DNA from: Echinicola sp. 20G
Lineage (GTDB): Bacteria; Bacteroidota; Bacteroidia; Cytophagales; Cyclobacteriaceae
Length of the DNA stretch: 64,000 bases
Direction of reading: 5' to 3'
Assembly: GCF_015533855.1 (NCBI RefSeq)
Contig: NZ_AP024154.1
Location: forward strand, 4,966,501 to 5,030,500
Each line of letters opens with the position of its first letter. The first letter of the stretch is position 1. Under the pieces are notes generated by a model. The model made no database searches. It was not told the origin of the DNA and saw only the letters and a program-made list of their open reading frames with translations. Made by a program: the position numbers and the translations under genes. Shown one piece after another: positions 25,856 to 35,189 of the stretch.

Positions 25856-28800
25856 ATGCAGCTAACCAAGCTTGAGATCAGGGGTTTTAAAAGTTTTGGG
25901 GACAAGGTCACCATTCATTTTGACAAGGGCATTACAGGTATTGTAGGCCCCAATGGCTGTGGCAAGTCCAATGTAGTGGATTCGATCCGCTGGGTGCTGG
26001 GAGAACAAAAAACCAGAATGCTGCGCTCAGACAAAATGGAAAATGTGATTTTCAATGGTACCAAAAACAGAAAGCCCACCAATCTTGCTGAGGTTTCCCT
26101 TACTTTTGAAAACACCAAAAACCTCCTTCCTACGGAGTACACGCATGTGACCATCACCCGTCGGTATTACAGGTCTGGAGAAAGTGAGTATTTACTTAAT
26201 GGAATTGCCTGTCGTCTTAAGGACATCAACAACCTCTTTATGGACACAGGAATCCAATCCAACAGCTATGCTATCATCGAACTGAAAATGATCGATGAGC
26301 TGCTCAATGATAAAAACAATTCAAGAAGAGACCTATTTGAAGAAGCTGCCGGTATTTCCAAGTTCAAGACGCGTAAAAAGGAAACCCTGAAAAAGCTAGA
26401 GGATACTGATGCCGACTTGGACCGTGTTGAGGATTTGCTCTATGAAATTGAAAAGAACCTCAAATCACTCGAAAAGCAAGCTAAGCAGGCCGCCAAGTAT
26501 TTTGAGATCAAAAAATCTTATAAGGCTTCCAGTATTGCATTGGCTAAGATCAGTGTCAAAACGCATACCGATAATCTTATCGGAGCCAATGAAAGAATTA
26601 CGGCTGAAAATGACCGAAAGCTTCAACTCAATAACCAAATCACAACCAAAGAGGCAGAATTGGAAAAAACCAAGTCTGATCTAATCCATAAAGAAAAACT
26701 GCTTTCTACTCGCCAGAAGACGCTCAACGAGCATGTCAATAAAATCAGGACGTTTGAAAGTGAGAAGAAAATAAAAAACGAAAGACTTCGCTTTTTGGAA
26801 GATCGCTCCATGAAATTGCGTGAGCAGATCGATCAGGACCGTAAATCCAATGACCGTGCGGGCTTCAGTATCCGTTCTTTGGAACAGGAAAAAGAAGTCG
26901 CAGAAAAGCTTTTAGCGGAAAAGGAACTAACGGTAGAAAACTTAAAGGCTGATTATGAAGAACAAAAATCTGCCCATGCCATTCTTCAGGAAAGACAAAA
27001 GGTCCTTAGTAAGGATTTCTCCTCCCGCAAGGATGCTATCTACCAACTAAGCAAAGACCTAGAGATCAAGCAAATTCAGCTTAGCTCCTTAAAACAGGAA
27101 TTGGAAAAGACCGCTTCTGACGACAACAGCCAAGAGGCCAACCTTGCTGATTTTGAAGAAAAATTGGTTGTACTAAAGGATGAGTTGGATAGCAAAACAG
27201 ATCAACTCTCCCAAATAAAGGCCAAAGAAGAAGATCAAAACCAAAAGATCGAAGAATCTAACCATACCATTGAACTGATCAGGGAAGAAGTTACCCAACT
27301 AGGAAGGAAATTGGATGCCAAATCCAATGAGTTCAACCTCACCAAGTCTTTGGTAGAAAATTTAGAAGGCTTTCCTGAAGCGATTAAGTTCCTAAAAAAG
27401 AATTCCAGTTGGGGTAAAGACACCCCTCTCCTTTCAGATATTCTAACGACCAGTGAAAACTATCGCGTCAGCATAGAAAACTACCTGGAAAGCTACATGA
27501 ACTATTATGTGGTGGACACAGAGGCCCAGGCCATTGCTGCAGTAAACTTATTGAGTGATGCGGCCAGAGGAAAGGCCAATTTCTTTGTGTTGGAACATTT
27601 TGAAAGGTTCAAACCCTCACAGAACAAACTGTTCGCCAATGCTATTGCTGCAACGGAAATCATTGAATATGATGAAAAGTACAGTAAACTGATCAGCTAC
27701 ATCTTGGACGATGTCTACATTGTCCAAGGTGAAATCAAGGATATTCCGCACGATGATGACACCATTTTCATCACTGAAAGTGGCAAATACACTAAGCGTA
27801 AATTCAGTATTTCAGGTGGGTCCGTAGGACTTTTTGAAGGCAAGCGAATAGGTCGGGCCAAAAACCTGGAAAAGCTGGAAGTGGAAATCAAGGAACTGAA
27901 CAAGAAAGTCAGCACCGCCCGCTCCAATTTGGATAGAAAGGTTAGTGACCTGATGAAGCTTAAAGAAGTTTCTTATAAAAAAGATATTGAAGGCCTCCAA
28001 GCAGAAATCAGTGAGGTCAACCAACAATATATCTCCATCAAAACCAAGAAGGAACAGTTGGCCGAAATGCTCTCTACCAATGCCAATAAGAGGGAAGATA
28101 TTTTGGAAAAAATTGACAGTCTTTCGGAAGAAGTCAATGAAATTGGACCACAACTGGATGAACAAAAACAAGGTTTTGACGGTATGGAAGAAGAGCTCGA
28201 GATCATCAACGAGCAATTGCTTACCGAGGAAGAAAGTCTTGCCGTAAGGTCTAGCAATTACAACCAGGAAAACATCCAATACCACCAGCACCTTAACAAG
28301 GTCAACAGTTTGGAACAGGAAATTTCGTTCAAAAAAAGTGCTTTTGAGAACAGCAAAGAAAGAATCGAAAAGTCCCAATCCGAATTGAGCAATGTGGATC
28401 AGGAAATAAAAGGTCTTTTGGACAACAATGAGATCAAAGATGATGAATTGATCGAATTGTATACCGAGAAAGAGTCCATCGAATCAGGCGTGACGGAAGC
28501 AGAGAAAAACTACTATGCTTCCCGTGGCTATATCGATGAAATGGAAAAGGCCATTCGTGAGCTGCAAAAGCAAAAAGAGGGCATAGATGCCATCATCATG
28601 GAACTGCAGGAATCCCTCAATGAAGTCAAACTGAAACTCAGCAGTATGAAAGAAAGGCTGAGTGTGGAATTTGAAATTGATTTGGATGGCATGATGCAAG
28701 AAGACCCTGAAGTGGCCGAAGAGTATCAGAGCAAGGATGTTGAGGAAATTCGCGAGGAAGTTCAAAAAGCCAAGCAGCGATTGGAAAAGATTGGCCCCAT

Positions 28801-29410
28801 CAACCCTATGGCCATGGAAGCCTATGATGAGATCAAAGAGCGCCATACCTTTATCACCACCCAAAAAGAAGATTTAGAGAAAGCCAAAAATTCTTTGGTA
28901 GATACCATCAAAGAAATTGATGCTGTGGCAAAGGAAACTTTCTTGACAGCCTTTGATCAGATCAAGACCAACTTTATCAAAGTATTCCGCTCACTGTTTA
29001 CTGCAGAAGATGATTGTGACCTGAGGTTGACTGATCCAGACAATCCACTGGACAGCACCATTGAGATCATGGCCAAACCTAAAGGCAAGCGGCCATTAAC
29101 GATCAACCAACTTTCAGGTGGAGAGAAGACCTTAACGGCCACTTCCCTACTCTTTTCGATTTACCTATTGAAGCCTGCACCATTCTGTATCTTTGATGAG
29201 GTGGATGCCCCACTGGATGATGCCAATATTGATAAGTTCAACCAGATCATCCAAAAGTTTTCCCATGAGTCCCAGTTTATTATCGTGACCCATAATAAGC
29301 GGACCATGGCCAGTACAGATATCATTTACGGTATTACCATGATCGAGGCCGGGGTTTCACGAGTAGTTCCAGTGGATTTGAGGGAACTGGAAGATATTAT
29401 CGAGGATTAA
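25856..29410 (+). CDS. smc: Chromosome segregation protein SMC
   Basis: Structural maintenance of chromosomes ATPase of 1184 residues, the normal bacterial length. The N-terminal head has the Walker A motif VGPNGCGKSNVVDSIRWVLG (about 30-49). Two long coiled-coil arms (about 170-500 and 690-1010) flank a hinge domain (about 505-680, around DTPLLSDILTTSENYRVSIE). The C-terminal head has the signature NQLSGGEKTLTATSLLFSIY and Walker B FCIFDEVDAPLDDANID. It forms condensin with ScpA and ScpB, which are not in the window. Single gene between a consensus promoter and a terminator. Confidence 0.98.
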   Translation: MQLTKLEIRGFKSFGDKVTIHFDKGITGIVGPNGCGKSNVVDSIRWVLGEQKTRMLRSDKMENVIFNGTKNRKPTNLAEVSLTFENTKNLLPTEYTHVTITRRYYRSGESEYLLNGIACRLKDINNLFMDTGIQSNSYAIIELKMIDELLNDKNNSRRDLFEEAAGISKFKTRKKETLKKLEDTDADLDRVEDLLYEIEKNLKSLEKQAKQAAKYFEIKKSYKASSIALAKISVKTHTDNLIGANERITAENDRKLQLNNQITTKEAELEKTKSDLIHKEKLLSTRQKTLNEHVNKIRTFESEKKIKNERLRFLEDRSMKLREQIDQDRKSNDRAGFSIRSLEQEKEVAEKLLAEKELTVENLKADYEEQKSAHAILQERQKVLSKDFSSRKDAIYQLSKDLEIKQIQLSSLKQELEKTASDDNSQEANLADFEEKLVVLKDELDSKTDQLSQIKAKEEDQNQKIEESNHTIELIREEVTQLGRKLDAKSNEFNLTKSLVENLEGFPEAIKFLKKNSSWGKDTPLLSDILTTSENYRVSIENYLESYMNYYVVDTEAQAIAAVNLLSDAARGKANFFVLEHFERFKPSQNKLFANAIAATEIIEYDEKYSKLISYILDDVYIVQGEIKDIPHDDDTIFITESGKYTKRKFSISGGSVGLFEGKRIGRAKNLEKLEVEIKELNKKVSTARSNLDRKVSDLMKLKEVSYKKDIEGLQAEISEVNQQYISIKTKKEQLAEMLSTNANKREDILEKIDSLSEEVNEIGPQLDEQKQGFDGMEEELEIINEQLLTEEESLAVRSSNYNQENIQYHQHLNKVNSLEQEISFKKSAFENSKERIEKSQSELSNVDQEIKGLLDNNEIKDDELIELYTEKESIESGVTEAEKNYYASRGYIDEMEKAIRELQKQKEGIDAIIMELQESLNEVKLKLSSMKERLSVEFEIDLDGMMQEDPEVAEEYQSKDVEEIREEVQKAKQRLEKIGPINPMAMEAYDEIKERHTFITTQKEDLEKAKNSLVDTIKEIDAVAKETFLTAFDQIKTNFIKVFRSLFTAEDDCDLRLTDPDNPLDSTIEIMAKPKGKRPLTINQLSGGEKTLTATSLLFSIYLLKPAPFCIFDEVDAPLDDANIDKFNQIIQKFSHESQFIIVTHNKRTMASTDIIYGITMIEAGVSRVVPVDLRELEDIIED

Positions 29411-29430
29411 TTCATTTTATTTATAAGCTA

Positions 29431-29455
29431 AGGAGGATTTAAAATCCTCCTTTTA
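29431..29455 (+). terminator. Terminator after smc
   Basis: Stem AGGAGGATT / AATCCTCCT (29431-29439 and 29443-29451), loop TAA, then TTTT-A. Twenty bases after the smc stop. Confidence 0.85.
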
Positions 29456-29650
29456 TCTTCAAGGAATCCTATTTTTTAAAAGCATCCATTATCTCTTTTT
29501 ACAAAATTTAACAAACAAAAACCTTTACGTAACCAACGACAAACCACGAACTTACTGCTTTAACATCTTTTATATTTTATTCACCAGTCCTTTTTCAGAA
29601 ACTGTAGCTGAATTCTATTCAATGTTCATTTTTAAATTTTAAGCAATCTT

Positions 29651-31333
29651 ATGAATTCAAAAAGTTATTTGATGGCCGTCATTCTCACACTTTGTTTTAT
29701 TTTCGATGCAAGCTCCCTAACCATAGAGTCACTTAGCGAAACCGAAAAAGTAAAGCAGTTTGGGCTGGTCTGGGGACTGATGAAATATCACCATCCCCAT
29801 GTGAGTAAAGGACAGTACGATTGGGACAAAGTATTTATAGACAAAATCAACGGACTGGAAGAAGTTAAAAGTCAAACAGAACTGAATATATTTTTACTTG
29901 ATTTTGTAAACAGTGTAGACCCAGGCAAAATTAAAAGCTCAACAAACCTTAAAGGCTTTTTTACTAAAAACTATGATTATGACTGGATTGAAAAGTATAC
30001 ATCCTCTCCTGACCTGTATTCTCATTTGTCCAAACTAAGGGACAATACCAATATCAAAAGCCATTATATCACAGGACATATTTTCTCTTCAATTCCCACC
30101 TTTGATAATGAAAAAGGCTTTGACAATTTTAATTACACCTTTAAAAGCCATCGGCTTTTATCTCTCTTTAGCTTCTGGAATGTAATGCAATATTACTATG
30201 TCAATAAATACCTCATGGATGAAAATTGGGTGGAGATATTGGATGAATTCATCGTAAAATTCTCCGATTGTAAATCGAAATTTGACTATGAAAAAACCAA
30301 AGCTAATCTTTTTACACATTTAAATGATTCACATAGCTTTTACTATAGTAAAGAATTAAGTGATTCTTTATTGGCATATAAACCACCATTTGGTGTGAGT
30401 ATAATTAATGACACTTTGGTAGTGACCTCAGTGGATAAAAATCTAATAAAGAGCAAAGATTTAATGCTTGGTGACCTAATTTTTGAGGTAAACCGAAAAA
30501 GTATTCAAGCTAGCTTAAACGAAAAAGTAAAGCCATTTCTTTCGTCCTCAAATGATACCTACTTAAAAAAATGGGCAAACTGGATGATTTTCAGCAATAA
30601 CAAAAATCTGGAGCTGAGCATCAAGCGGGATGATCAAATCATAAAAACATCACTTAACCTGGACTATCCTAGTAGAACAAATGATCACTCCTTTCTCAAA
30701 CCATCCGCTCCCACTGAAAAATGGAAAACCCTAGAAGACAATATTGGTTACCTGAACCTAAAAACTATTTCAAACGATGAACTGAAAACCGCATTCAAGG
30801 ATTTTTCCGGCACAAAAGGAATCATCATTGATTTAAGAAATTATCCAAAAAACATCTCCCTCAATACACTTGCAAAATACCTATATCCAAAAAAGAAACG
30901 ATTCATCAGCACCATTTCACCGATTCCCCACAGACCTTCCTTGGCCTATTTTGATAAAGTTCCGTTAAAAATCATTAAAGATCCTTTCATAGCAGGCTAC
31001 CATAATTCCAAGTATTACAAGGGAAAAGTCATTTTATTGGTAAATAAAACCACAATGAGCCAAGCGGAATATATTGGCATGGCCATTCAGGCTTCACCAA
31101 ATTGTACAACAGTTGGAGAAAACACCGCTGGAGCCCAAATGAATATCGCCTCGTTTACTTTACCAGATAAGTCAGCTATTAATTTCACAAGTTTGGGCGC
31201 TTTTTACCCTGATGGAACAGAGGCACAAAGAAAAGGCTTAAAAATAGATTATTATGTTGAAGAAACCACTTCCAATTTCTTGAAAGACCAATATATCCTG
31301 AAAGGTATAGAATTAATCAATTCACCCCATTAG
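29651..31333 (+). CDS. S41-family peptidase (tail-specific protease-like), exported
   Basis: Exported protease of 560 residues with a signal peptide (hydrophobic residues 7-22, MAVILTLCFIFDAS). The N-terminal helical domain includes VWGLMKYHHPHVSKGQYDWD, typical of large Bacteroidota S41 proteins. A PDZ-like domain lies at about 240-330 (PPFGVSIINDTLVVTSVDKN), and the S41 catalytic region at about 355-540 shows KGIIIDLRNYP and VILLVNKTTMSQAEYIGMAI, with the nucleophile Ser of TMSQAE. GENTAGAQ follows. The general-base Lys is not pinned down. Substrate unknown. Single gene. Confidence 0.85.
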   Translation: MNSKSYLMAVILTLCFIFDASSLTIESLSETEKVKQFGLVWGLMKYHHPHVSKGQYDWDKVFIDKINGLEEVKSQTELNIFLLDFVNSVDPGKIKSSTNLKGFFTKNYDYDWIEKYTSSPDLYSHLSKLRDNTNIKSHYITGHIFSSIPTFDNEKGFDNFNYTFKSHRLLSLFSFWNVMQYYYVNKYLMDENWVEILDEFIVKFSDCKSKFDYEKTKANLFTHLNDSHSFYYSKELSDSLLAYKPPFGVSIINDTLVVTSVDKNLIKSKDLMLGDLIFEVNRKSIQASLNEKVKPFLSSSNDTYLKKWANWMIFSNNKNLELSIKRDDQIIKTSLNLDYPSRTNDHSFLKPSAPTEKWKTLEDNIGYLNLKTISNDELKTAFKDFSGTKGIIIDLRNYPKNISLNTLAKYLYPKKKRFISTISPIPHRPSLAYFDKVPLKIIKDPFIAGYHNSKYYKGKVILLVNKTTMSQAEYIGMAIQASPNCTTVGENTAGAQMNIASFTLPDKSAINFTSLGAFYPDGTEAQRKGLKIDYYVEETTSNFLKDQYILKGIELINSPH

Positions 31334-31347
31334 ACAATAGCTTTAGC

Positions 31348-31370
31348 TATGGAGGGTTTTATCCTCCATA
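31348..31370 (+). terminator. Hairpin after the S41 peptidase gene
   Basis: Stem TATGGAGG / CCTCCATA (31348-31355 and 31363-31370) with a 7-base loop, 14 bases after the stop. There is no clean T-run behind it, so termination may be weak. Confidence 0.45.
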
Positions 31371-31573
31371 ACTAATTTGAATTTTCATTCGACTGATCCT
31401 CTCCTATAGGTTCTATCTTACCCAAATGGTATCTAAAAATAACAATAGATACTTACTTAAATTTCTGATTAAAACTGATTTGAAAATTTAAATATCAATG
31501 AATTGTTTTTTTGTGAGTAACAACATCTTATCTTAATAACAGCAAATAAAATTCAAGAACAACCAACTTTTAC

Positions 31574-31810
31574 ATGCACCTAAAAGTGGAAAATTTGACC
31601 AATACTCCAACTCGAAATCATTTGAGGATATGGATGTTTATTTATTTTATAATTACCATTTTAACGTTTTTGGTGATCTCCGATTTATTGACTGAAACCA
31701 TTTTTCAAAATAAGAACATCCTACTAATTTTAAATTATTTCTGGGCCACTTGCAGCATCATTAAATTTTACCGAAACTACAAGAAACAAAAAAGATTCAG
31801 TCAAGAATAA
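31574..31810 (+). CDS. Small two-helix membrane protein, hypothetical
   Basis: 78-codon ORF from an ATG at 31574. Two hydrophobic helices (about residues 21-41, WMFIYFIITILTFLVIS, and 50-63) are followed by a basic tail NYKKQKRFSQE, a believable positive-inside topology. No family recognised. It stands in a gap after the S41 gene and converges on the radical SAM gene. The coding case rests only on composition and topology, so it may be spurious. Confidence 0.4.
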   Translation: MHLKVENLTNTPTRNHLRIWMFIYFIITILTFLVISDLLTETIFQNKNILLILNYFWATCSIIKFYRNYKKQKRFSQE

Positions 31811-31879
31811 AGAGAGTTGTAAACCCCAACTCGTCAAATCCCCTTTATTTTTTTATGTTCTCAATGGTTCAAATCGTCA

Positions 31880-34054
31880 CTAAAAAACCAACAAACCCTG
31901 CTCTCTCAATATCTCCCAAACTTCCGATTCCACCAATTCTTCAAAATCGCCGACCTTGGCTTCATAATCTTCCCAAATTTCTTTAAGCATACTCAAAGGT
32001 TGGTCATAGGAAACCCTTCCAAGTAGGCTGGCCACCGATTCTGCAAATTCCTCTGGCAACTCCATAGCAAAATCTTCTTGCTTACCCGAAAAGACCAACT
32101 CTACAAAACCAGGTTCTTCCGAATTCTGTATATCAGGCTGCGCCCCGATCCAAACAATTCTATGATGCTTCTTATAGGTCAAGTCTGCTTCCTCTGTAAT
32201 TTGCCTTTGGATATAGTTGTTAGGTATCGTTGTTACTGGAACTTTAAAACCAAACCATTCTTTCAAAGGTATATCAAAACCTACTCCATGCATATAATTG
32301 AAAAGAGACTTTCTTAGACCTTCAGAAAAGGTTCCATGATCCACCCCAATTGGATCCTCATAATCCACTTCATTATTGGCAAAAGGTGCTAAAGCTAAGT
32401 CAGTTCTATAAACGCCAAAAGCCTTTGGATCCAAGCCAACTGGGCTATGGGCAGTCATGGCAAAACGGTGCCAGAAACCTGATTGCAAAACACCTTCCTC
32501 AAAAAGCTGACGCACCATTTCCAAGGAATCTATGGTTTCCTGAGCAGTTTGGGTAGGATAACCATACATCAAATAAGCATGCACCATAATCCCCGCTTGT
32601 GTAAGATGATGGGTAACTTGCGCCACTTGCGCTACAGTTACTCCCTTTTTGATCAAGCCAAGCAATCGATCAGAAGCAACTTCCAACCCTCCTGAAATGG
32701 CAATACAGCCAGAAGCCCTCAACAATCGGCAAAGATCAGCAGTAAAATTACTTTCAAAACGGATATTGGTCCACCAAACGACCACAAGCCCCCTTCTCAA
32801 TATCTCAAGAGCCAAATCCCGCATCAAAGCAGGTGGCGCCGCTTCATCTACAAAGTGGAAACCATTGGTTCCCGTTTGCTCCATAATTTTCTCTATTCTA
32901 TCACAAAGGATAGCAGCAGTAATGGGTTCGTAGCGACCAATATAATCCAAGGAGATATCACAGAATGTACATTTCCCCCAATAACAGCCATGGGCCAGGG
33001 TCAACTTATTCCATCGGCCATCACTCCATAAGCGATGCATCGGATTGGCTACCTCAATCACCGAAAGATATTCACCCAAAGGCAAGTCACTATAATCAGG
33101 AGTTCCCACATCCCGCTGAGGTACATCTTTCTCTGTAGCCCCATTGATCATTTTCACCTCTCCTTCCAAACAAACAAATGTTCTCTTCAAAGCTTCCAAA
33201 GGCAGTTTCCCTTCCAAATGTTCCAACAACAAACGAACTGGCGCTTCTCCATCATCCAAGGTGATATAATCTACATAATCGAAAATTCGAGCATCTTTCA
33301 AACTTCTCAACTCTGTATTTGGGTAGCCTCCACCCATCCATACTTTAATGTTAGGATGATTTGCCTTTAGGTATTGACCACACTTCAATGCTCCATAAAG
33401 ATTCCCTGGGAAAGGAACTGAAAAAGCTACCGACTCAGGCTGGTATTTTTTTATTTTTTCCTCCAACAACTCTAGCAACATAACGTCAATCAGACTCACT
33501 GGTTCCTGAAGAGCTTCCTCCATTTCATCAAAACTGCCAGCCGACATGCCCAAACTTTCCGCATAGCGACTAAAACCAAAATGAGGATCGATAGCTTCAG
33601 TAATCAAATCTCCCAAATCTTCTAGGTACAATGTCGCCAGATAACGTGCCTTGTCTCGCAAGCCCATACTGCCAAAAGCCCAGTCCACATCTCCCAATTG
33701 TTCAAAACGGCCAGCTTGGGGCAAAAAATTCCCCTCGGAAATATGATAAGCCAGGGTTGGGTTCTTATCCTGTAAAAAATCAATCACCGTATCTATAGTC
33801 TGCAAATAAGCGGCCTTCATCCTCAATATTCGATTTACATTGTCTGAATATTGAAACCCCTGCTCTTCCACTAATTCAAAAACCTGCTTGAGTCCTTCTT
33901 TTGAGAACAAGGCTAAAATCACTTCCAAGCCCAAATCCGCCTGATTTGAATCAATCTTCAACGTATTAAGGTAACCCTTAAGATAAGCCGTTGCTGGATA
34001 AGGAGTATTCAACTGGGTGAATGGAGGCGTAATGAAAAGAACTTTAGTAGCCAC
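31880..34054 (-). CDS. B12-binding domain radical SAM protein
   Basis: 724-residue cobalamin-dependent-type radical SAM protein. The N-terminus (KVLFITPPFTQLNTPYPATA) and a Rossmann-like B12-binding region (about 205-285, IKVWMGGGYPNTELRSLKDA) precede the radical SAM barrel. The cluster motif is HGCYWGKCTFCDIS, with Cys357, Cys362 and Cys365, that is CX4CX2C rather than the usual CX3CX2C. The barrel continues through GFHFVDEAAPPALMRDLALE and SGGLEVASDRLLGLIKKGVT. The last 150 residues form an extra domain. Family members include methyltransferases and ring-forming enzymes; the substrate is not evident. Single gene. Confidence 0.85.
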   Translation of the reverse strand: MATKVLFITPPFTQLNTPYPATAYLKGYLNTLKIDSNQADLGLEVILALFSKEGLKQVFELVEEQGFQYSDNVNRILRMKAAYLQTIDTVIDFLQDKNPTLAYHISEGNFLPQAGRFEQLGDVDWAFGSMGLRDKARYLATLYLEDLGDLITEAIDPHFGFSRYAESLGMSAGSFDEMEEALQEPVSLIDVMLLELLEEKIKKYQPESVAFSVPFPGNLYGALKCGQYLKANHPNIKVWMGGGYPNTELRSLKDARIFDYVDYITLDDGEAPVRLLLEHLEGKLPLEALKRTFVCLEGEVKMINGATEKDVPQRDVGTPDYSDLPLGEYLSVIEVANPMHRLWSDGRWNKLTLAHGCYWGKCTFCDISLDYIGRYEPITAAILCDRIEKIMEQTGTNGFHFVDEAAPPALMRDLALEILRRGLVVVWWTNIRFESNFTADLCRLLRASGCIAISGGLEVASDRLLGLIKKGVTVAQVAQVTHHLTQAGIMVHAYLMYGYPTQTAQETIDSLEMVRQLFEEGVLQSGFWHRFAMTAHSPVGLDPKAFGVYRTDLALAPFANNEVDYEDPIGVDHGTFSEGLRKSLFNYMHGVGFDIPLKEWFGFKVPVTTIPNNYIQRQITEEADLTYKKHHRIVWIGAQPDIQNSEEPGFVELVFSGKQEDFAMELPEEFAESVASLLGRVSYDQPLSMLKEIWEDYEAKVGDFEELVESEVWEILREQGLLVF

Positions 34055-34255
34055 AATATATGGGATTGATTTGAGGCAAAATTATAAAGAAAGGTGGAAT
34101 AATTCATGATCTGAAGTAAAACCAACAGCCAATCAGCATAACACCAATCACTCGAAGTTCCACAAAAAATCCTTTTCCTGTAACCTTTTCTCAAGACAGC
34201 TTGTCTAACCTCTACATTTCCGAAGATTACCAACAAATCAAATTCTGTAAAATGA

Positions 34256-34636
34256 AAAAGATTCAATTTTAACTCCTCTTTTTCCACCTGGCTGTATCGC
34301 ACAGTGGTAAGCACCAGCTATACGGCCATTCTAAAATCAAAAAAAAGATCAAACGTCCTTTTAGAAGATGAACATTCCAATGCGACGACAACTGCCTTTG
34401 ATAGTTTCGATATCCTTCAAGCAAAGGAAAGGAAGGAAATCGTTCACATGGTAATAGATAACCTAAAGCCCCAAGAGTCATTGATGCTTAAGCTGTTTTA
34501 TTTGGATGAACAGCGCATTCAGGAAATTACCGGGATGAGCCAAGCCAACATAAAGGTCTTGCTCCACAGGGCACGAAAACAATTCCATGCAGAATTGGAA
34601 AAAGTGATTGGCCAACAAAAAAAGAATCTCTTATGA
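34256..34636 (+). pseudogene. 5'-truncated ECF-type RNA polymerase sigma factor
   Basis: The frame open from 34256 to 34636 encodes the end of sigma region 2 (NSSFSTWLYRTVVSTSY, the conserved TWLYR block), a linker and a full region 4 (NLKPQESLMLKLFYLDEQRI, then EITGMSQANIKVLLHRARKQ). A stop at 34253-34255 cuts off everything upstream, so core-binding regions 2.1-2.3 are missing; the only in-frame start, GTG at 34304, lies after the TWLYR block. No intact region 2 is found in the other frames of the 200 bases upstream, although one frame has QDSLSNLYIS, a faint trace. Likely a decayed gene, or a region-4-only protein if GTG 34304 is used. It overlaps the next ORF by 4 bases. Confidence 0.6.
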
Positions 34637-34854
34637 ACGACCAGGATGATATAACCAAAAAATGGATCAAGGAAAGTTTGGAGACAACTTCCGATGGGTT
34701 CATCGAAAAGCTGATGGGCAGAATAAAGCAACCTCAGGTTGCTATCCGTTTTCCTTTTTGGCAAATTGCCGTTACGCTACTTAGTTTCTTGACCATTATG
34801 GGAAGCGTATTTTTTTTTAAAAGATATAATCAAGAAATCCATGGGTTCTCTTGA
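34633..34854 (+). CDS. Small single-helix membrane protein downstream of sigma remnant
   Basis: 73 residues with an acidic N-terminus (MNDQDDITKKWIKESLETTS) and one transmembrane helix (about residues 47-63, FPFWQIAVTLLSFLTIMGSV). The ATGA overlap with the sigma fragment suggests translational coupling. In Bacteroidota such short membrane proteins follow ECF sigma genes and are candidate anti-sigma factors, but no zinc-binding or FecR-like motif is present. Function unknown. Confidence 0.55.
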   Translation: MNDQDDITKKWIKESLETTSDGFIEKLMGRIKQPQVAIRFPFWQIAVTLLSFLTIMGSVFFFKRYNQEIHGFS

Positions 34855-34975
34855 GTTTCAACTTCCATTTACGCCTACAGTTATCCCATTGGTCTTGGTT
34901 CTTTTTGTTTTGTTTGCAGCCTTCCAGCTTATCAACTTGAGAGAGAGCCAAAGAAAACTTCAAAGACTCCCCTAA
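34841..34975 (+). CDS. 44-residue membrane peptide overlapping the previous gene
   Basis: ATG at 34841 opens a 44-codon frame that overlaps the previous ORF by 14 bases. It has one clear transmembrane helix (about residues 13-31, TVIPLVLVLFVLFAAFQLIN) preceded by MGSLEFQLPFTP and followed by a basic tail (RESQRKLQRLP). The membrane topology and the overlapping arrangement make it a plausible third member of the sigma-linked unit. Evidence is compositional only. Confidence 0.45.
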   Translation: MGSLEFQLPFTPTVIPLVLVLFVLFAAFQLINLRESQRKLQRLP

Positions 34976-35026
34976 TGGGTGCAGATTAACAAATTCATAC
35001 CTACAATGGATCATACAGAAAAGTAA

Positions 35027-35062
35027 GGGCCGCAGGCAAACATTAACATTTAGCTGCGGCCC
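35027..35062 (+). terminator. Hairpin after the sigma-linked unit
   Basis: Perfect 9-bp stem GGGCCGCAG / CTGCGGCCC (35027-35035 and 35054-35062) with an 18-base loop, 51 bases after the last small ORF. It is followed by CTTT rather than a long T-run, so terminator strength is doubtful. Confidence 0.45.
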
Positions 35063-35189
35063 CTTTAGGATAGGTTAAATTTCTTTTCAGGATATGTTGG
35101 ATTTTAATCTGTTTCTAGGGACATCATTTGATTTCAATAATCAAACAATCTTGTAATCTTCTAGGTGATTATCAATCCTTAACTTGGCT

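Noticed and set aside
27812..28378. 188-codon antisense ORF inside smc
   Set aside because: Lies fully opposite a coiled-coil coding stretch, where biased codons leave the antisense frame open; Phe/Leu-rich shadow composition.
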